Assembly: GCA_947474755.1 (NCBI GenBank)
Contig: CANJJE010000001.1
Location: forward strand, 1-64,000
DNA: 64,000 nt
Direction of reading: 5' to 3'
Source: Burkholderiales bacterium
Lineage (GTDB): Bacteria; Pseudomonadota; Gammaproteobacteria; Burkholderiales; Burkholderiaceae_C
Shown here: piece by piece, positions 43,552 to 53,086 of the stretch
Layout: each line of letters begins with the position of its first letter
Position numbering within the stretch: position 1 is the first letter of the stretch
Program-made: the position numbers and the translations under genes
Notes under the pieces: model-generated
Database searches by the model: none
What the model saw: only the letters and a program-made list of their open reading frames with translations
What the model was told of the DNA's origin: nothing

Positions 43552-44811
43552 ATGTGGCGCGACAAACTCATGGTCCGGCTTGTCGGATCCCTGCGAAACC
43601 ACTCCGACTTGCCTTTGCGTGTGGCCCTGTGGAACGGCGAAACGTTCACCCTGGGCGAATCACCCAAGGTGACGATCCGGCTTCCCGCCAGCAGTGCGGT
43701 GAAGTTCCTCGCCCCTCCCAGCATCGCCAGCCTCGCGCGCGGCTATGTGGGTGGCCATTTCGACGTCGAAGGCCGGCTCGAAGACATCATCGAAGCCGCT
43801 GAGTGCCTGGCCAAGGCCGGCGCGAACTCGGCGGGCAGGATCCGGCGTCGGCTGCGCACGGTGTTTCACAGCCGTCAGCGCGACTCCGACGCCATCGCGC
43901 ACCATTACGACGTATCGAACGATTTCTATCGCCTGTGGCTCGACCCGCAGATGGTCTATTCCTGCGCCTACTTCCGTGAAGACGGCATGGACCTCGAAGC
44001 GGCGCAGAACGCCAAGCTCGACCACATCTTCAACAAGATCATGCTGCAGCCCGACGAGCGGCTGCTCGACATCGGCTGCGGCTGGGGCGCGCTGGCTCTG
44101 CGGGCAGCGCGGGAACGCGGCGCCAGCGTGGTCGGCGTCACGCTGTCGAAAAGCCAGTTCGATCTGGCGCGCGAGCGGGTGAAGGCCGCAGGCCTCGCCG
44201 ACAAGGTCGAGATCCGGCTGCAGGACTATCGCGACGTCGACGGTGTCTTCGACAAGATCACCTCGGTGGGCATGTTCGAGCATGTGGGCCTGGCGAACCT
44301 GCCGGGCTACTTCTCCAGGATCCGCAGCCTGCTGCGCGACGGCGGCCTGGCGCTCAACCACGGCATCACCTCCACCGATCCGGACAGCGCCGAGTCTCCC
44401 TACGGCGCGGGCGAGTTCATCGACGAGTACGTCTTTCCGCACGGCGAGTTGCCTCACATCAGTCTGGTGCTGCGCGAAATGGAAGCCGCCGGCCTCGAGA
44501 CTCTCGACGTGGAGAACCTGCGGCGGCACTATGCCCGCACGCTTTCATGCTGGTCCGCGAACTACGAGGCCAACGCGGCGGCAGTGCGCGCGCTGGTCGA
44601 CGAGACCACCTGGCGGGTGTGGCGCATCTACCTGGCTGGCTGCGCTCATGCGTTCCGCCAGAACTGGGTGGCGATCCACCAGGTGCTGGTCTGCAAGGCG
44701 GGTTCGGAGGGCATGAACCGCACGCCGATGACGCGTGACTACATGAGCACAGGCATTTCAAACGCCCTCGGCAAAGGGCATGTCGGCACGCTGGACGCCC
44801 CTGCGCTATGA
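43552..44811 (+). CDS. cfa: Cyclopropane-fatty-acyl-phospholipid synthase
   Basis: This SAM-dependent enzyme of about 419 residues adds a methylene bridge to unsaturated acyl chains of membrane lipids. It has the family's N-terminal domain, then HHYDVSNDFYRLWLDPQMVYSCAYF and the SAM motif LLDIGCGWGALALRAA. SVGMFEHVGLANLPGYF and the late CWSANYEAN also fit. GGGAGAG precedes the start. Length fits. Its last 6 nt overlap the end of the convergent phosphoesterase gene. Confidence 0.95.
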   Translation: MWRDKLMVRLVGSLRNHSDLPLRVALWNGETFTLGESPKVTIRLPASSAVKFLAPPSIASLARGYVGGHFDVEGRLEDIIEAAECLAKAGANSAGRIRRRLRTVFHSRQRDSDAIAHHYDVSNDFYRLWLDPQMVYSCAYFREDGMDLEAAQNAKLDHIFNKIMLQPDERLLDIGCGWGALALRAARERGASVVGVTLSKSQFDLARERVKAAGLADKVEIRLQDYRDVDGVFDKITSVGMFEHVGLANLPGYFSRIRSLLRDGGLALNHGITSTDPDSAESPYGAGEFIDEYVFPHGELPHISLVLREMEAAGLETLDVENLRRHYARTLSCWSANYEANAAAVRALVDETTWRVWRIYLAGCAHAFRQNWVAIHQVLVCKAGSEGMNRTPMTRDYMSTGISNALGKGHVGTLDAPAL

Positions 44812-45609
44812 CCTTTGCAACTCGAAGGCGCGTGTGTCGATGCGCTGGAACTCACCACACTCGCCGCTGAAATCCCAGCGTTCGATGGTGCAGCGGGCGG
44901 CGTCAGAAGCCTCGTGGCGGATCACGTTCACCGAGTTGGGCGCGTCGTGGCGCAGCCGGTTCGACAAGGCGGTGCCGGCCTGCGCGACGACGATGCGTGC
45001 GCCTCTGGCGCCGGCCGGCGTCAGCTCGGCCACGTAGGGCAGGTGGATGTGCCCGCCCAGCACCACATCGGCACCGGCCTCGGCCCATGCCGACAGCGCC
45101 GCGTTGCGGCCGCGCAGCAGGTGCCTGGCCTCGGCTTCGCCTTTGACATGTGGCGGTTGGTGCACCACCACCACCCGCAGTTGTTCGGCTCGCGCGCTGC
45201 GCAGCCGTGCGGCCACGCGCTGCACCTGCGCGGCGTTGACTTCGCCTTCGATATGGCGCCACCAGCGGGTCGTCTTCACGCACTGCACCAGCAGCCCCGC
45301 ACTCTCGTGCACCGGCTCCAGCGCATCACCGAAGGTGCGCCGGTAGCCCGTGTACGGCGCCAGCAGGCGCGTCAGCGGGTTCAACACCGTGAGGTCGTGG
45401 TTGCCGGGGATGCTGACGAAGGGCAGGGCGAGGCGATCGATGAAACGCCGGGCGGCAGCGAACTGCGCCGACCGCGCCCGCTGCGTGATGTCGCCCGAGA
45501 TCACCAGCAGGTCGGGAGAGAGCCCGGATGCAAGCGCCGCCAGCGCTTCGACGACAGGTGGCTGCTCGGTGCCGAAATGGGTGTCGGAGATGTGCAGCAG
45601 CGTCGTCAC
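44806..45609 (-). CDS. Calcineurin-like metallophosphoesterase (CpdA-like)
   Basis: This 267-residue protein has the two-metal motifs in order: LHISDTHFG (Asp, His), LLVISGDITQRA (GDxxQ), SIPGNHDLTVL (GNHD), VVVVHQPPH and VLGGHIHLPY (GHxH). It resembles CpdA cyclic nucleotide phosphodiesterases; substrate unproven. The start is GTG at 45609, overlapping the stop of the upstream gene by 4 nt (GTGA), which fixes it better than the ATG ten codons earlier. Confidence 0.88.
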   Translation of the reverse strand: MTTLLHISDTHFGTEQPPVVEALAALASGLSPDLLVISGDITQRARSAQFAAARRFIDRLALPFVSIPGNHDLTVLNPLTRLLAPYTGYRRTFGDALEPVHESAGLLVQCVKTTRWWRHIEGEVNAAQVQRVAARLRSARAEQLRVVVVHQPPHVKGEAEARHLLRGRNAALSAWAEAGADVVLGGHIHLPYVAELTPAGARGARIVVAQAGTALSNRLRHDAPNSVNVIRHEASDAARCTIERWDFSGECGEFQRIDTRAFELQRS

Positions 45610-46523
45610 TGGGTCTGCTGGATGCCGGCAATGACCCACTGTCCACCTGCACTGGGCTTGACCAGATGCCAGACCTCGTCGAACGCCGCCACCGGACCGT
45701 CGGCTTCCTCCCGGATCGAGCCGTGGTAGCGCACGCTGACCACCTGACGCTCGGCCTCTTCGACCACGTCGATCACCTCGGCATCGACGTTAACCACGTC
45801 GGTGCGCTGTTCGGAATGCGCTCGCTCCTGCAGGTCGAGCTTGATCGCGGCGTACATCTCGGGCGTGGTGAATTGCCGAAGGTCGACCAGATCGGCGGTG
45901 TCGTTGGCCGCCTGCATGCGGATGAAGGTCAGCTTCGCGATGCGTTCGAACGCCTGCTGATCGAAGCCGGGTGGCAGCATCGTCGGGCGAGCGAGGGGCG
46001 CTGTGTTCGCGGCCACGGGTGGCATCGCAGCGGTGGCGCTCCAGCCTGAACCCGAGCCGGTCCCCGCGGCGGCGTTCTCGCCAGCAAAGCGCAGTCCGTT
46101 GAAGCCAGGGGCAGTCTGCTGCGCCGGCGTGCCACGCATGCGGCTCATCACGAAGCGGATCGCCACGAACGCAACGATGCCCAGCAGCAGCATCATGATC
46201 AGGTTGCCGAACTCGGCACCCATGCCGAGATGGCTCATCAAGGCGGCGATACCCAGACCCGCTGCCAGACCGGCGATCGGTCCCATCCAGGAGCGCCTGG
46301 GCGCCGGGGCCGCTGGCGCAGCGGCGGTGGGCGGTGTGGTGGTGTTGGCCTGCGCAGGTTTGGCGGGGGCCGGCGTGGGGGCCACATTGGGCATGCTGCG
46401 CGGCGGCATCTGCCGCTGCATGCCGGAAGAGCCGCCACTGCCCAGGCGCTTGGCATCCACGCTCACGGGTGAAAAGCCTGCCGCCGACACCGCCACCGAC
46501 AAAGCCATGATCCAGGTTTTCAT
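45606..46523 (-). CDS. Tim44-like domain membrane protein
   Basis: This protein of about 305 residues has a signal-like N-terminus and a proline/alanine-rich linker (about 45-75). Two hydrophobic segments (IAGLAAGLGIAALMSHL; LIMMLLLGIVAFVAIRFVM) are followed by a C-terminal Tim44/Tim44-like domain (FERIAKLTFIRMQAANDTADLVDLRQF ... QWVIAGIQ). Related bacterial proteins are inner-membrane proteins of unknown role. Two ATGs in a row (46526/46523) are possible starts. It is coupled to the phosphoesterase gene by overlap. Confidence 0.87.
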   Translation of the reverse strand: MKTWIMALSVAVSAAGFSPVSVDAKRLGSGGSSGMQRQMPPRSMPNVAPTPAPAKPAQANTTTPPTAAAPAAPAPRRSWMGPIAGLAAGLGIAALMSHLGMGAEFGNLIMMLLLGIVAFVAIRFVMSRMRGTPAQQTAPGFNGLRFAGENAAAGTGSGSGWSATAAMPPVAANTAPLARPTMLPPGFDQQAFERIAKLTFIRMQAANDTADLVDLRQFTTPEMYAAIKLDLQERAHSEQRTDVVNVDAEVIDVVEEAERQVVSVRYHGSIREEADGPVAAFDEVWHLVKPSAGGQWVIAGIQQTQ

Positions 46524-46731
46524 CAAGATTTCCTTGTGCTACGCGCGCCGCGGACACGCGGGCTGATCTCATCTGTGCCAACGGCATTGTGCGCGGCTGC
46601 GGCGCCTCAGCCAGATCGGCAGACGGTTTGACCGAAAAATCGGAAAAAGTGCCCGATTGCTCGCACAATCTTTGGACCGTGCCCCGACTTCGCATCTTGC
46701 GGCCCGGGCCGCGTCGGAGGAGTTGCGCTCG

Positions 46732-48168
46732 ATGACACACGCCCTGATCGTCGATGACGACGTGGATTCGGCGTCCACCCTGAAGGCGCTGATCATGGCC
46801 GAGCAGTGCACCGTCGCGGTGGCGCACAACCTGCGTGATGCGCGCCGCCAGATCGCGTTGCAGCAACCCGATCTCGTGCTGCTGGACCTGCAGTTGCCCG
46901 ACGGCAGCGGCATGGAACTCTTTTCCGTTCCCGAACTGCTCGCGAATTCCGAGGTGGTGCTGATCACCGGGTACGCCTCGCTGGAGACCTCGATCCAGGC
47001 GTTGCGCCTCGGTGCGGCGGACTATCTCGTCAAGCCGATCAACCTGCTGCGGCTGCAAGGCGTACTGTCGCGGCTGACGAAGCCGGCGCTGCTGAAGGCC
47101 GAGGTGGAGACGCTGGCCGCACAGGTCGCGCCCAGCGGCCACTTCGGCGCGCTGTGGGGCCGTGCGCCGGCGATGCTGCAGCTCTACGAGCAGATCGCCC
47201 GCGTCGCGATGACCAGCGTGACGGTGTTCATCACCGGAGAAAGCGGCAGTGGCAAGGAGGTTGTCGCGCAGACGGTGCACGACCTGAGCCGACGTCGCAA
47301 GCAGCCCTTCCTCGCAGTCAACTGTGGCGCCATCTCGCCGAACCTGATCGAGAGCGAGATCTTCGGCCACGAGAAAGGCAGCTTCACTGGCGCCGACCGG
47401 CAGCACCTGGGTTTCTTCGAGCGCGCCAGCGGCGGCACGCTGTTTCTCGACGAGATCACCGAAATGCCGATGGAGCTGCAGGTCAAGCTGCTGCGGGTGC
47501 TGGAGACAGGCAGCTTCATGCGCGTGGGCTCGACGCAGATGCAGGTGGCCGACGTGCGTGTGCTCGCCGCCACCAACCGCCGCCCTGAGCAGGCGGTCGC
47601 TGCGGGCCAGCTGCGCGAAGACCTGCTGTACCGGCTGAACGTGTTCCCGATCGAGCTTCCGCCGCTGCGCGACCGGCTCAGCGACGTCGATCTGCTGGCC
47701 CGGCACTTCCTGACTGCCTTCGGCGCGCAGGAAGGGCAGGCCAAGCACTTCAGCGCGGCTGCGCTGGAGCGTCTGGCGCAGTACCGCTGGCCGGGCAATG
47801 TGCGCGAGCTGCGCAATGCCGTGCAGCGTGCCTACGTGATGGCGGCAGGCGATGTCATCGATGAGCAGTGGTTGCCACAGCCCTCGCTGCTGTCGCACGC
47901 GGCGGCTGGCGGTGTTGTCGCGCCGGCGACGCCACCGGCAGCGAGGCGAACCGCATCGTTGTCCGACGAGGCATTCGAGCAGGAATCGATCACGCTGACC
48001 ATCGGCACGACGCTGGCTTCGGCAGAGCGCACGCTGATCCTCGCCACGCTGCGCCACCACCATCACCAGAAGGAGCGCACCGCTGCAGCGCTCGGGATCA
48101 GCCTGAAGACGCTCTACAACCGTCTGAAGGAATACGCGGCCGACGGCCTGGATCACGCGGCGCACTGA
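46732..48168 (+). CDS. Sigma-54-dependent response regulator
   Basis: This 478-residue NtrC-type activator has a receiver with Asp9/Asp10 and phospho-acceptor Asp52 (LLDLQLPDG). The AAA+ domain has Walker A GESGSGKE (169-176), loop GSFTGA (216-221, Ser for the usual Ala) and Walker B LFLDEI. A Fis-type helix-turn-helix (KERTAAALGISLKTLYNRLKEY) ends the protein. GGAGGA precedes the start. It should activate sigma-54 promoters when phosphorylated. Its likely partners are the convergent hybrid kinase at 48261 and the rpoN copy at 55435, by position. Confidence 0.93.
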   Translation: MTHALIVDDDVDSASTLKALIMAEQCTVAVAHNLRDARRQIALQQPDLVLLDLQLPDGSGMELFSVPELLANSEVVLITGYASLETSIQALRLGAADYLVKPINLLRLQGVLSRLTKPALLKAEVETLAAQVAPSGHFGALWGRAPAMLQLYEQIARVAMTSVTVFITGESGSGKEVVAQTVHDLSRRRKQPFLAVNCGAISPNLIESEIFGHEKGSFTGADRQHLGFFERASGGTLFLDEITEMPMELQVKLLRVLETGSFMRVGSTQMQVADVRVLAATNRRPEQAVAAGQLREDLLYRLNVFPIELPPLRDRLSDVDLLARHFLTAFGAQEGQAKHFSAAALERLAQYRWPGNVRELRNAVQRAYVMAAGDVIDEQWLPQPSLLSHAAAGGVVAPATPPAARRTASLSDEAFEQESITLTIGTTLASAERTLILATLRHHHHQKERTAAALGISLKTLYNRLKEYAADGLDHAAH

Positions 48169-48260
48169 CGGCAGGATGTTCGCGGTGTCGGTTGCACTGC
48201 GTCAAGTCCGCCGTGCTCTCTGGATGACGCCAACCCGCGCACGAAGCCTCTCGACAGGCT

Positions 48261-49796
48261 TCACCGATGCGCAGCGGGACCCTCGATCGCATCATGCAGC
48301 GCGGCGATCAGTTCGGACGGCTCGCATGGCTTGTCCAGCACGATGAAGTCTTCGCCTTCCAGCGTCTTTGCCGCATAGCCGCTGATCAGCACCACCGGCA
48401 GTTCGGGGCGGGTGTCGCGCAACACCCGGGCCAGGGCCAGGCCGTCCATGCCGCCAGGCATCCTGATGTCCGACAGCACCACGTCGAAGGCCGGTTCGTC
48501 GGCGATCAGGCGCAGCGCCCCCTGCGGGTCGGCGACGCGCCGCACTTCGCAGCCCAGGCTGCCGAGCAGCGCCACCGTCACTTCGGCGAGGTCATCGTTG
48601 TCCTCGACCAGCAGAACGCGTGCGCCGTCGATCCAGGGCGTCTGGATGTCCGGCGTCGTTGGCGCAACAACCGAAGGTGCTTCCTCGAAAGCGGGCAGCA
48701 GCAGCGACACCGTGGTGCCCAGTCCCTCGGTGCTGGTCAGCCTTGCCGTGCCGCCCGCCTGCACGCAGAAGCCCATCACCTGGGCCAGGCTGAGCCCGGT
48801 GCCCTGGCCCACTTCCTTGGTGGTGAAGAAGGGCTCGAACACGCGTCCTGCGACGTCGTCGTCGATGCCCAGGCCGTCGTCGCTGACGGTGATCAGCACA
48901 TAGTCGCCGTCCGGCAGGTCGGGCACTTCGTCCTCGTGCGCGCGCCGTGCCTGCACGAGAAGGTTGCCGCCCAAGGGCATCGCGTCGCGCGCGTTCAGCG
49001 TCAGATTGATCAGCGCCAGTTCGAGCTCGCTGGCGTCCACCGTGACGCGCGGTGTGCCCGGTGCCACCGCCACCGCGACCTTGGTGCGTGCGCCCATCAC
49101 CGTCTGCATCAGATCGCGCAAGTCGTGCAGCGCGTCGGCCAGATCGACGGGCTTCGCACAGACCGGCTGCTGGGCGGCGAAGCGCAGCAGCTGCTGCGTC
49201 AGCCGGCTGCCGACAGCCACCGCGCGCAGGGTCGCCGCCAGCGGCGCCTGCAGAGCAGCGTCGGTGGTCTGACGCTGCATCAGATGGGCGCTGTTGCTGA
49301 TCACGCCCAGCAGGTTGTTGAAGTCGTGCGCTACTCCTCCGGTCAGCCGTCCCAACGCCTCGATGTGCTGGCTGCGCGAGATGCGTTGCTCGGCCTCGCG
49401 GGCGCGCGTCACCGCGGCAGCGATCTCGCACTCGAGTTCGTTTCGGGCGTGGTGCAATCCATCGGCGGCCAGGGTCAGTGCCTCGCAGACTTCGTCGCAC
49501 TCCGCGATTCCGGTGATGCTTGTCGTCACCGGCTCGCCGGCCTGCATGCGGTCCGCGGCCTGCTTCAGCGAGTGCAGTGGCACGGTGATACGGCGTGCCA
49601 TCCACAGCGCTCCCGACACCGCCAGGCCCAGCAGCAGCAGCGAGCCGACCACCACCTGCTGCACCGCTTGCCGCTGTGCCGCGTCGTTGTTGATGACAAA
49701 CCAAAGCACCGCCACCACGCACGGCAGCCAGACCGACAGCACGAGCAGCAACAGGCGGGTGCGGATGGAAACGGTCATCGAAGCGGTTCCAGACAT
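48261..49796 (-). CDS. Hybrid histidine kinase (HAMP-HisKA-HATPase-receiver)
   Basis: This 511-residue kinase has two membrane helices near the N-terminus (about 13-35 and 49-66) with a very short loop between them and a HAMP-like region. HisKA carries His157 (GGVAHDFNNLLGVISNSAH). HATPase_c has NARDAM, DDGLGI and GTGLSL. A C-terminal receiver has Asp443 (LSDIRMP) and Lys489. The tiny extracytoplasmic loop suggests sensing within or near the membrane, or via a partner. It is convergent with the sigma-54 regulator. Confidence 0.92.
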   Translation of the reverse strand: MSGTASMTVSIRTRLLLLVLSVWLPCVVAVLWFVINNDAAQRQAVQQVVVGSLLLLGLAVSGALWMARRITVPLHSLKQAADRMQAGEPVTTSITGIAECDEVCEALTLAADGLHHARNELECEIAAAVTRAREAEQRISRSQHIEALGRLTGGVAHDFNNLLGVISNSAHLMQRQTTDAALQAPLAATLRAVAVGSRLTQQLLRFAAQQPVCAKPVDLADALHDLRDLMQTVMGARTKVAVAVAPGTPRVTVDASELELALINLTLNARDAMPLGGNLLVQARRAHEDEVPDLPDGDYVLITVSDDGLGIDDDVAGRVFEPFFTTKEVGQGTGLSLAQVMGFCVQAGGTARLTSTEGLGTTVSLLLPAFEEAPSVVAPTTPDIQTPWIDGARVLLVEDNDDLAEVTVALLGSLGCEVRRVADPQGALRLIADEPAFDVVLSDIRMPGGMDGLALARVLRDTRPELPVVLISGYAAKTLEGEDFIVLDKPCEPSELIAALHDAIEGPAAHR

Positions 49797-49926
49797 GAAT
49801 CAATGCGCTGCGCACAAGCAACGACCCCGGCAGGTCAAGGCCAGGCGCGCATCGCCCTGCCTGTCAGGGCAATTGTCGTTCCCGGCCTGCACGCCGGCGC
49901 ATGGCGTGGCTGTGTTTTTCGCCGGG

Positions 49927-50856
49927 TCAGCGCGCCGCGAGGTGTCCTTCGGCATCAGAGAACAGCACCTCGACCCGGCGATTACGCTGCCGACCCGCGG
50001 CGCTGCCGTTGTCGGCCACCGGATTCGCCTCGCCCCAGGCGCGGACCTCGATCCGGTCAGCCGCGATGCCGCCGTTCATCAGCTCCCGCTGGAAGGTCTC
50101 GGCGCGGCTCTGCGACAGCTTCATGTTCATCTCTTCGCTGCCGACGCTGTCGGTGAAGCCCTCGATCAGCACCCTGCGTTCGGGATGTTGGATCAGCACC
50201 TGCACCAGTTGCGCGACGCTGCGTTGCGCGCCCGGTTGCAGACTGGACTTGCCGGTATCGAACAGCACATCGCCCAGCGTCACCACCATGCCGCGGTCGG
50301 TCTTCCGGGCCTTCATGTCGGCCAGATCGCGCTCCAGCCCTTCAGCACGACTGGCTTGCCTCAGCGCCAGCAGTTGCGCGTCGTCGGCCTGCGTCCTCGA
50401 TATCTGTGCTTCGGTCTGTGCATTGCGCGCATCGGCCTGTGCATTGCGCGCATCCGCTTGCGCCGCGCGGGCGCTGGCGGTTGCGACATCGGCCTCCTGG
50501 GAGCGCGCCTGCAGACGCAGACGTTCCCGTTCAGCGCCGAACTGCTGCACACGCTCATCGGCCTGCGCCTGCATGCCCACTGCCATGGCGATGTCAGCGC
50601 GCTTGCGCGCCAGGTAGGCGAGGTGTCGCGTCTGCTCGACATCGCGATCGGCGGCCCAGGCGGCCTCGGCGTGGGTCATGGCCTGCTGTGCACTCTGCAA
50701 CTCGACGGCGCCGCTGCGGCCGACGTAGGGGTTGCTGCGGGCCTGGTCCAGCGAAGTGCGCGCGGCGGCGAGGTCCGGATTCGGGCTGGGGGTGGTCTGG
50801 CAAGCGGCAAGTGCCAACAGCGTGGCGGTGGCAATCAGGGTGCGGGTGGTGTTCAT
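49927..50856 (-). CDS. OmpA-family lipoprotein with DUF4398 region
   Basis: This 309-residue protein has a lipoprotein signal (LIATATLLALAACQ). An N-terminal DUF4398 region (AARTSLDQARSNPYV...) and a helical stretch with a repeated AQADARN unit, likely coiled coil, follow. The C-terminal OmpA peptidoglycan-binding domain has DVLFDTGKSSLQPGA and RVEVRAWGEANPVADN-type end motifs (NRRVEV). It should link the outer membrane to peptidoglycan. It lies 27 nt downstream of a second DUF4398 lipoprotein gene. Confidence 0.9.
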   Translation of the reverse strand: MNTTRTLIATATLLALAACQTTPSPNPDLAAARTSLDQARSNPYVGRSGAVELQSAQQAMTHAEAAWAADRDVEQTRHLAYLARKRADIAMAVGMQAQADERVQQFGAERERLRLQARSQEADVATASARAAQADARNAQADARNAQTEAQISRTQADDAQLLALRQASRAEGLERDLADMKARKTDRGMVVTLGDVLFDTGKSSLQPGAQRSVAQLVQVLIQHPERRVLIEGFTDSVGSEEMNMKLSQSRAETFQRELMNGGIAADRIEVRAWGEANPVADNGSAAGRQRNRRVEVLFSDAEGHLAAR

Positions 50857-50883
50857 GGTGTGTTCCGGAAGTTCATGCAAGGG

Positions 50884-51273
50884 TCATGGCATCGGGCGGG
50901 GGGCTTGCTTCGCCGCCGCGCGATTGAGTTCGTCGCGCAGCGTCTGCAGACCGGTCTCCAGCTCGGCGACCGCAAGTCGCGAGCGTTCCGAGCCCGCCTT
51001 GGCGCGTGCGAGCTGCGCATCCACGTCCGCTTGTTCGGCCATGCGCGTCGCGGCACGGTCATCACCGGCCGTGGCCAGCGCGCGGGCTTTCTCCAGCTTG
51101 TTGCGCGCTTCGTTCAGAACGATGGCGTCCAGCTCCGGTGCACCGGCCGAGCGAGCGGCTTCCACCGAGGACGCGCCGGCGGCGATCGACGGTGCCGCCG
51201 AAGGCGTGCTGCCGCAGCCCGCCAAGGCCATGGCGCAGCCGACCAGAACGGTGGTGAGGATCAGTGTCTTCAT
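50884..51273 (-). CDS. DUF4398 lipoprotein
   Basis: This 129-residue lipoprotein has a signal MKTLILTTVLVGCAMALAGC and a helical DUF4398 body (ELDAIVLNEARNKLEKARALA ... ADVDAQLARAKAGSERSRLA). The start at 51273 gives the signal peptide; the frame opens 8 codons earlier. It is paired with the following OmpA/DUF4398 gene and probably acts with it at the envelope. Function unknown. Confidence 0.85.
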   Translation of the reverse strand: MKTLILTTVLVGCAMALAGCGSTPSAAPSIAAGASSVEAARSAGAPELDAIVLNEARNKLEKARALATAGDDRAATRMAEQADVDAQLARAKAGSERSRLAVAELETGLQTLRDELNRAAAKQAPRPMP

Positions 51274-51423
51274 GCGATGTCTCCAGGGAGTGTTCAAGGG
51301 TTGGTCCTCTCCTGGGGCAATCGACGCGCCTGCGTTGCTCCTGGCCCAGGGCGCGCTGCAGTTGCTGCGCCGCTGGGAGGGCAGGGCCCGGGCCGGGCAG
51401 CCCCGAGCCTTGTCCGCCTCGAC

Positions 51424-53082
51424 TCAGGCGGGACGGTTCGGACCGGCCTCGACGGGCACGGGTGTCAGTGGCAGCGTGACCGTGAATTCGCTGCCCAGGC
51501 CCGCACCGGCGCTGCTTGCCGTGACGGTGCCGCCGTGCGCAGCGACCAGTTCCTCGACCACCGCCAGCCCCAGACCGAGCCCGTCGTCGTTGAACGCGGT
51601 GGCAACCTCGTCCTGCATGAACGGTTCGAAGATGTGAGGCAGGGCCTGCGCACTGATGCCGATGCCGTTGTCGCGCACCGTCAGCACCACCGCGTCGGCA
51701 CAGCGTCTCATCGACAGCGTGATCTCGCCCGAAGGGGGCGTGAACTTCGAGGCGTTGTCCAGCAGGTTGCGCAGCACCTGGGTCAGGCGCACTGGATCGC
51801 CGTACAACATCGTCTCGATGACCGGCAGCTGAACCTGGAGGCGCTGCAGCCGCGCGTCCAACGAGGGCCGGCTGGCGTCGACCACACCATTGATCAGGGC
51901 GATCAGGTTCACTGCGCTGCACGCCAGCCGAAGCTTGCCGCCTTGCACCCGGGACGCGTCGAGCAGGTCCCCGACCAGCCTCGACATCTGCGCGACCTGC
52001 CGCTCGATCACGGCATTCATCCGCGGCAGCGGCTGGGGAGTGCCCGTGCTCGCCATCGCCGCAGAAGCTGTACGGATCGACATCAAGGGTGATCGCAATT
52101 CGTGCACCGCACGCGCGATCTGCAGGTTGTGCCGTCTCAGGGCCTGTTCGGCCGCATCCTGCAGCCGCCTGGCATCCAGGGCAGTCAGCAGCAACTGTGC
52201 ATTGGCTTCTTGCCGGAGCTGATTCCGGTCTTCCTGTTCACCAATGGTTTGCTGGAAATGCGTGGCGGGGCGCCGCAGCGATTCGGGCAAGGCCGCTTGC
52301 AAGGCATCGCCGGACGGGTGGCCCGACGCGCTGAACATGGCACTTCCCAGGCCGTGACGCTTGGCTTCGTACATCGCGGCATCGGCGCGGTCGATCAAGG
52401 TCTGCGCGTCTTCGCCATCGTCGGGATAGACGCTGATGCCGATGCTGGCGCTCAGGCTCAGCACATGCTCGCCAAGGGGGGTCGGCACCGCCAGCGCGGC
52501 ATTGATCTTGTCGGCAATGGCGCAGGCATCGCTCGCGTGGGCCACATCGTCGAGCAGGATCAGGAATTCATCGCCGCCATAACGGCTGACAGTGTCCGAG
52601 GCGCGCACCGCCGCGACCATGCAGCGTGCGGCCATTTGCAGAACCTCATCGCCGAAGTGGTGTCCCCGTCCGTCGTTGATCTGCTTGAAATTGTTCAGGT
52701 CGACGAACAGCACCGCCATACGGCGATGGCGGCGTCGCCCGCCGGCGATGGCCTGGGTGAAGCGATCGAGGAACAGCATCCGGTTGGGCAGCTTCGTCAG
52801 CGCGTCGAGTGCGGCCACGCGCGACATTTCCAGCAAGGCGCTCATCGCCTCGTCGGCATCGACCTTCGACTGCATCAGCGCCAGCACCAGCAGTTCGTTG
52901 GCTTCCAGCAGATCGGAGGCGTTGCTGGAGCCGGCCACACGGGTTCGTGCCTCGGCCATGTACTCCTGCAGGGACTCCAGTGCCCTGCGTGCCTTGTCGG
53001 TCTCGATGCGCAGTTCGAGCAGTTCGCGCCTGGCCCAGGCCATCTCGACGGCACCGTGTTCGCGCTGAGCTGGGGTGTTCAC
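51424..53082 (-). CDS. Diguanylate cyclase fused to a histidine kinase
   Basis: This 552-residue cytoplasmic protein has an unusual domain order. An N-terminal helical region (1-90) precedes a GGDEF domain with an intact GGDEF active site at 169-173 and an inhibitory I-site RASD (160-163) five residues before it. HisKA with His327 (ARAVHELRSPL) and HATPase_c (NLLDNASKF, DNGIGI, DGLGLGLAVVEEL) follow. It should both make cyclic-di-GMP and phosphorylate a partner. It lies 4 nt after the KaiC-like gene, so the two are co-translated. Confidence 0.9.
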   Translation of the reverse strand: MNTPAQREHGAVEMAWARRELLELRIETDKARRALESLQEYMAEARTRVAGSSNASDLLEANELLVLALMQSKVDADEAMSALLEMSRVAALDALTKLPNRMLFLDRFTQAIAGGRRRHRRMAVLFVDLNNFKQINDGRGHHFGDEVLQMAARCMVAAVRASDTVSRYGGDEFLILLDDVAHASDACAIADKINAALAVPTPLGEHVLSLSASIGISVYPDDGEDAQTLIDRADAAMYEAKRHGLGSAMFSASGHPSGDALQAALPESLRRPATHFQQTIGEQEDRNQLRQEANAQLLLTALDARRLQDAAEQALRRHNLQIARAVHELRSPLMSIRTASAAMASTGTPQPLPRMNAVIERQVAQMSRLVGDLLDASRVQGGKLRLACSAVNLIALINGVVDASRPSLDARLQRLQVQLPVIETMLYGDPVRLTQVLRNLLDNASKFTPPSGEITLSMRRCADAVVLTVRDNGIGISAQALPHIFEPFMQDEVATAFNDDGLGLGLAVVEELVAAHGGTVTASSAGAGLGSEFTVTLPLTPVPVEAGPNRPA

Positions 53083-53086
53083 GGGC

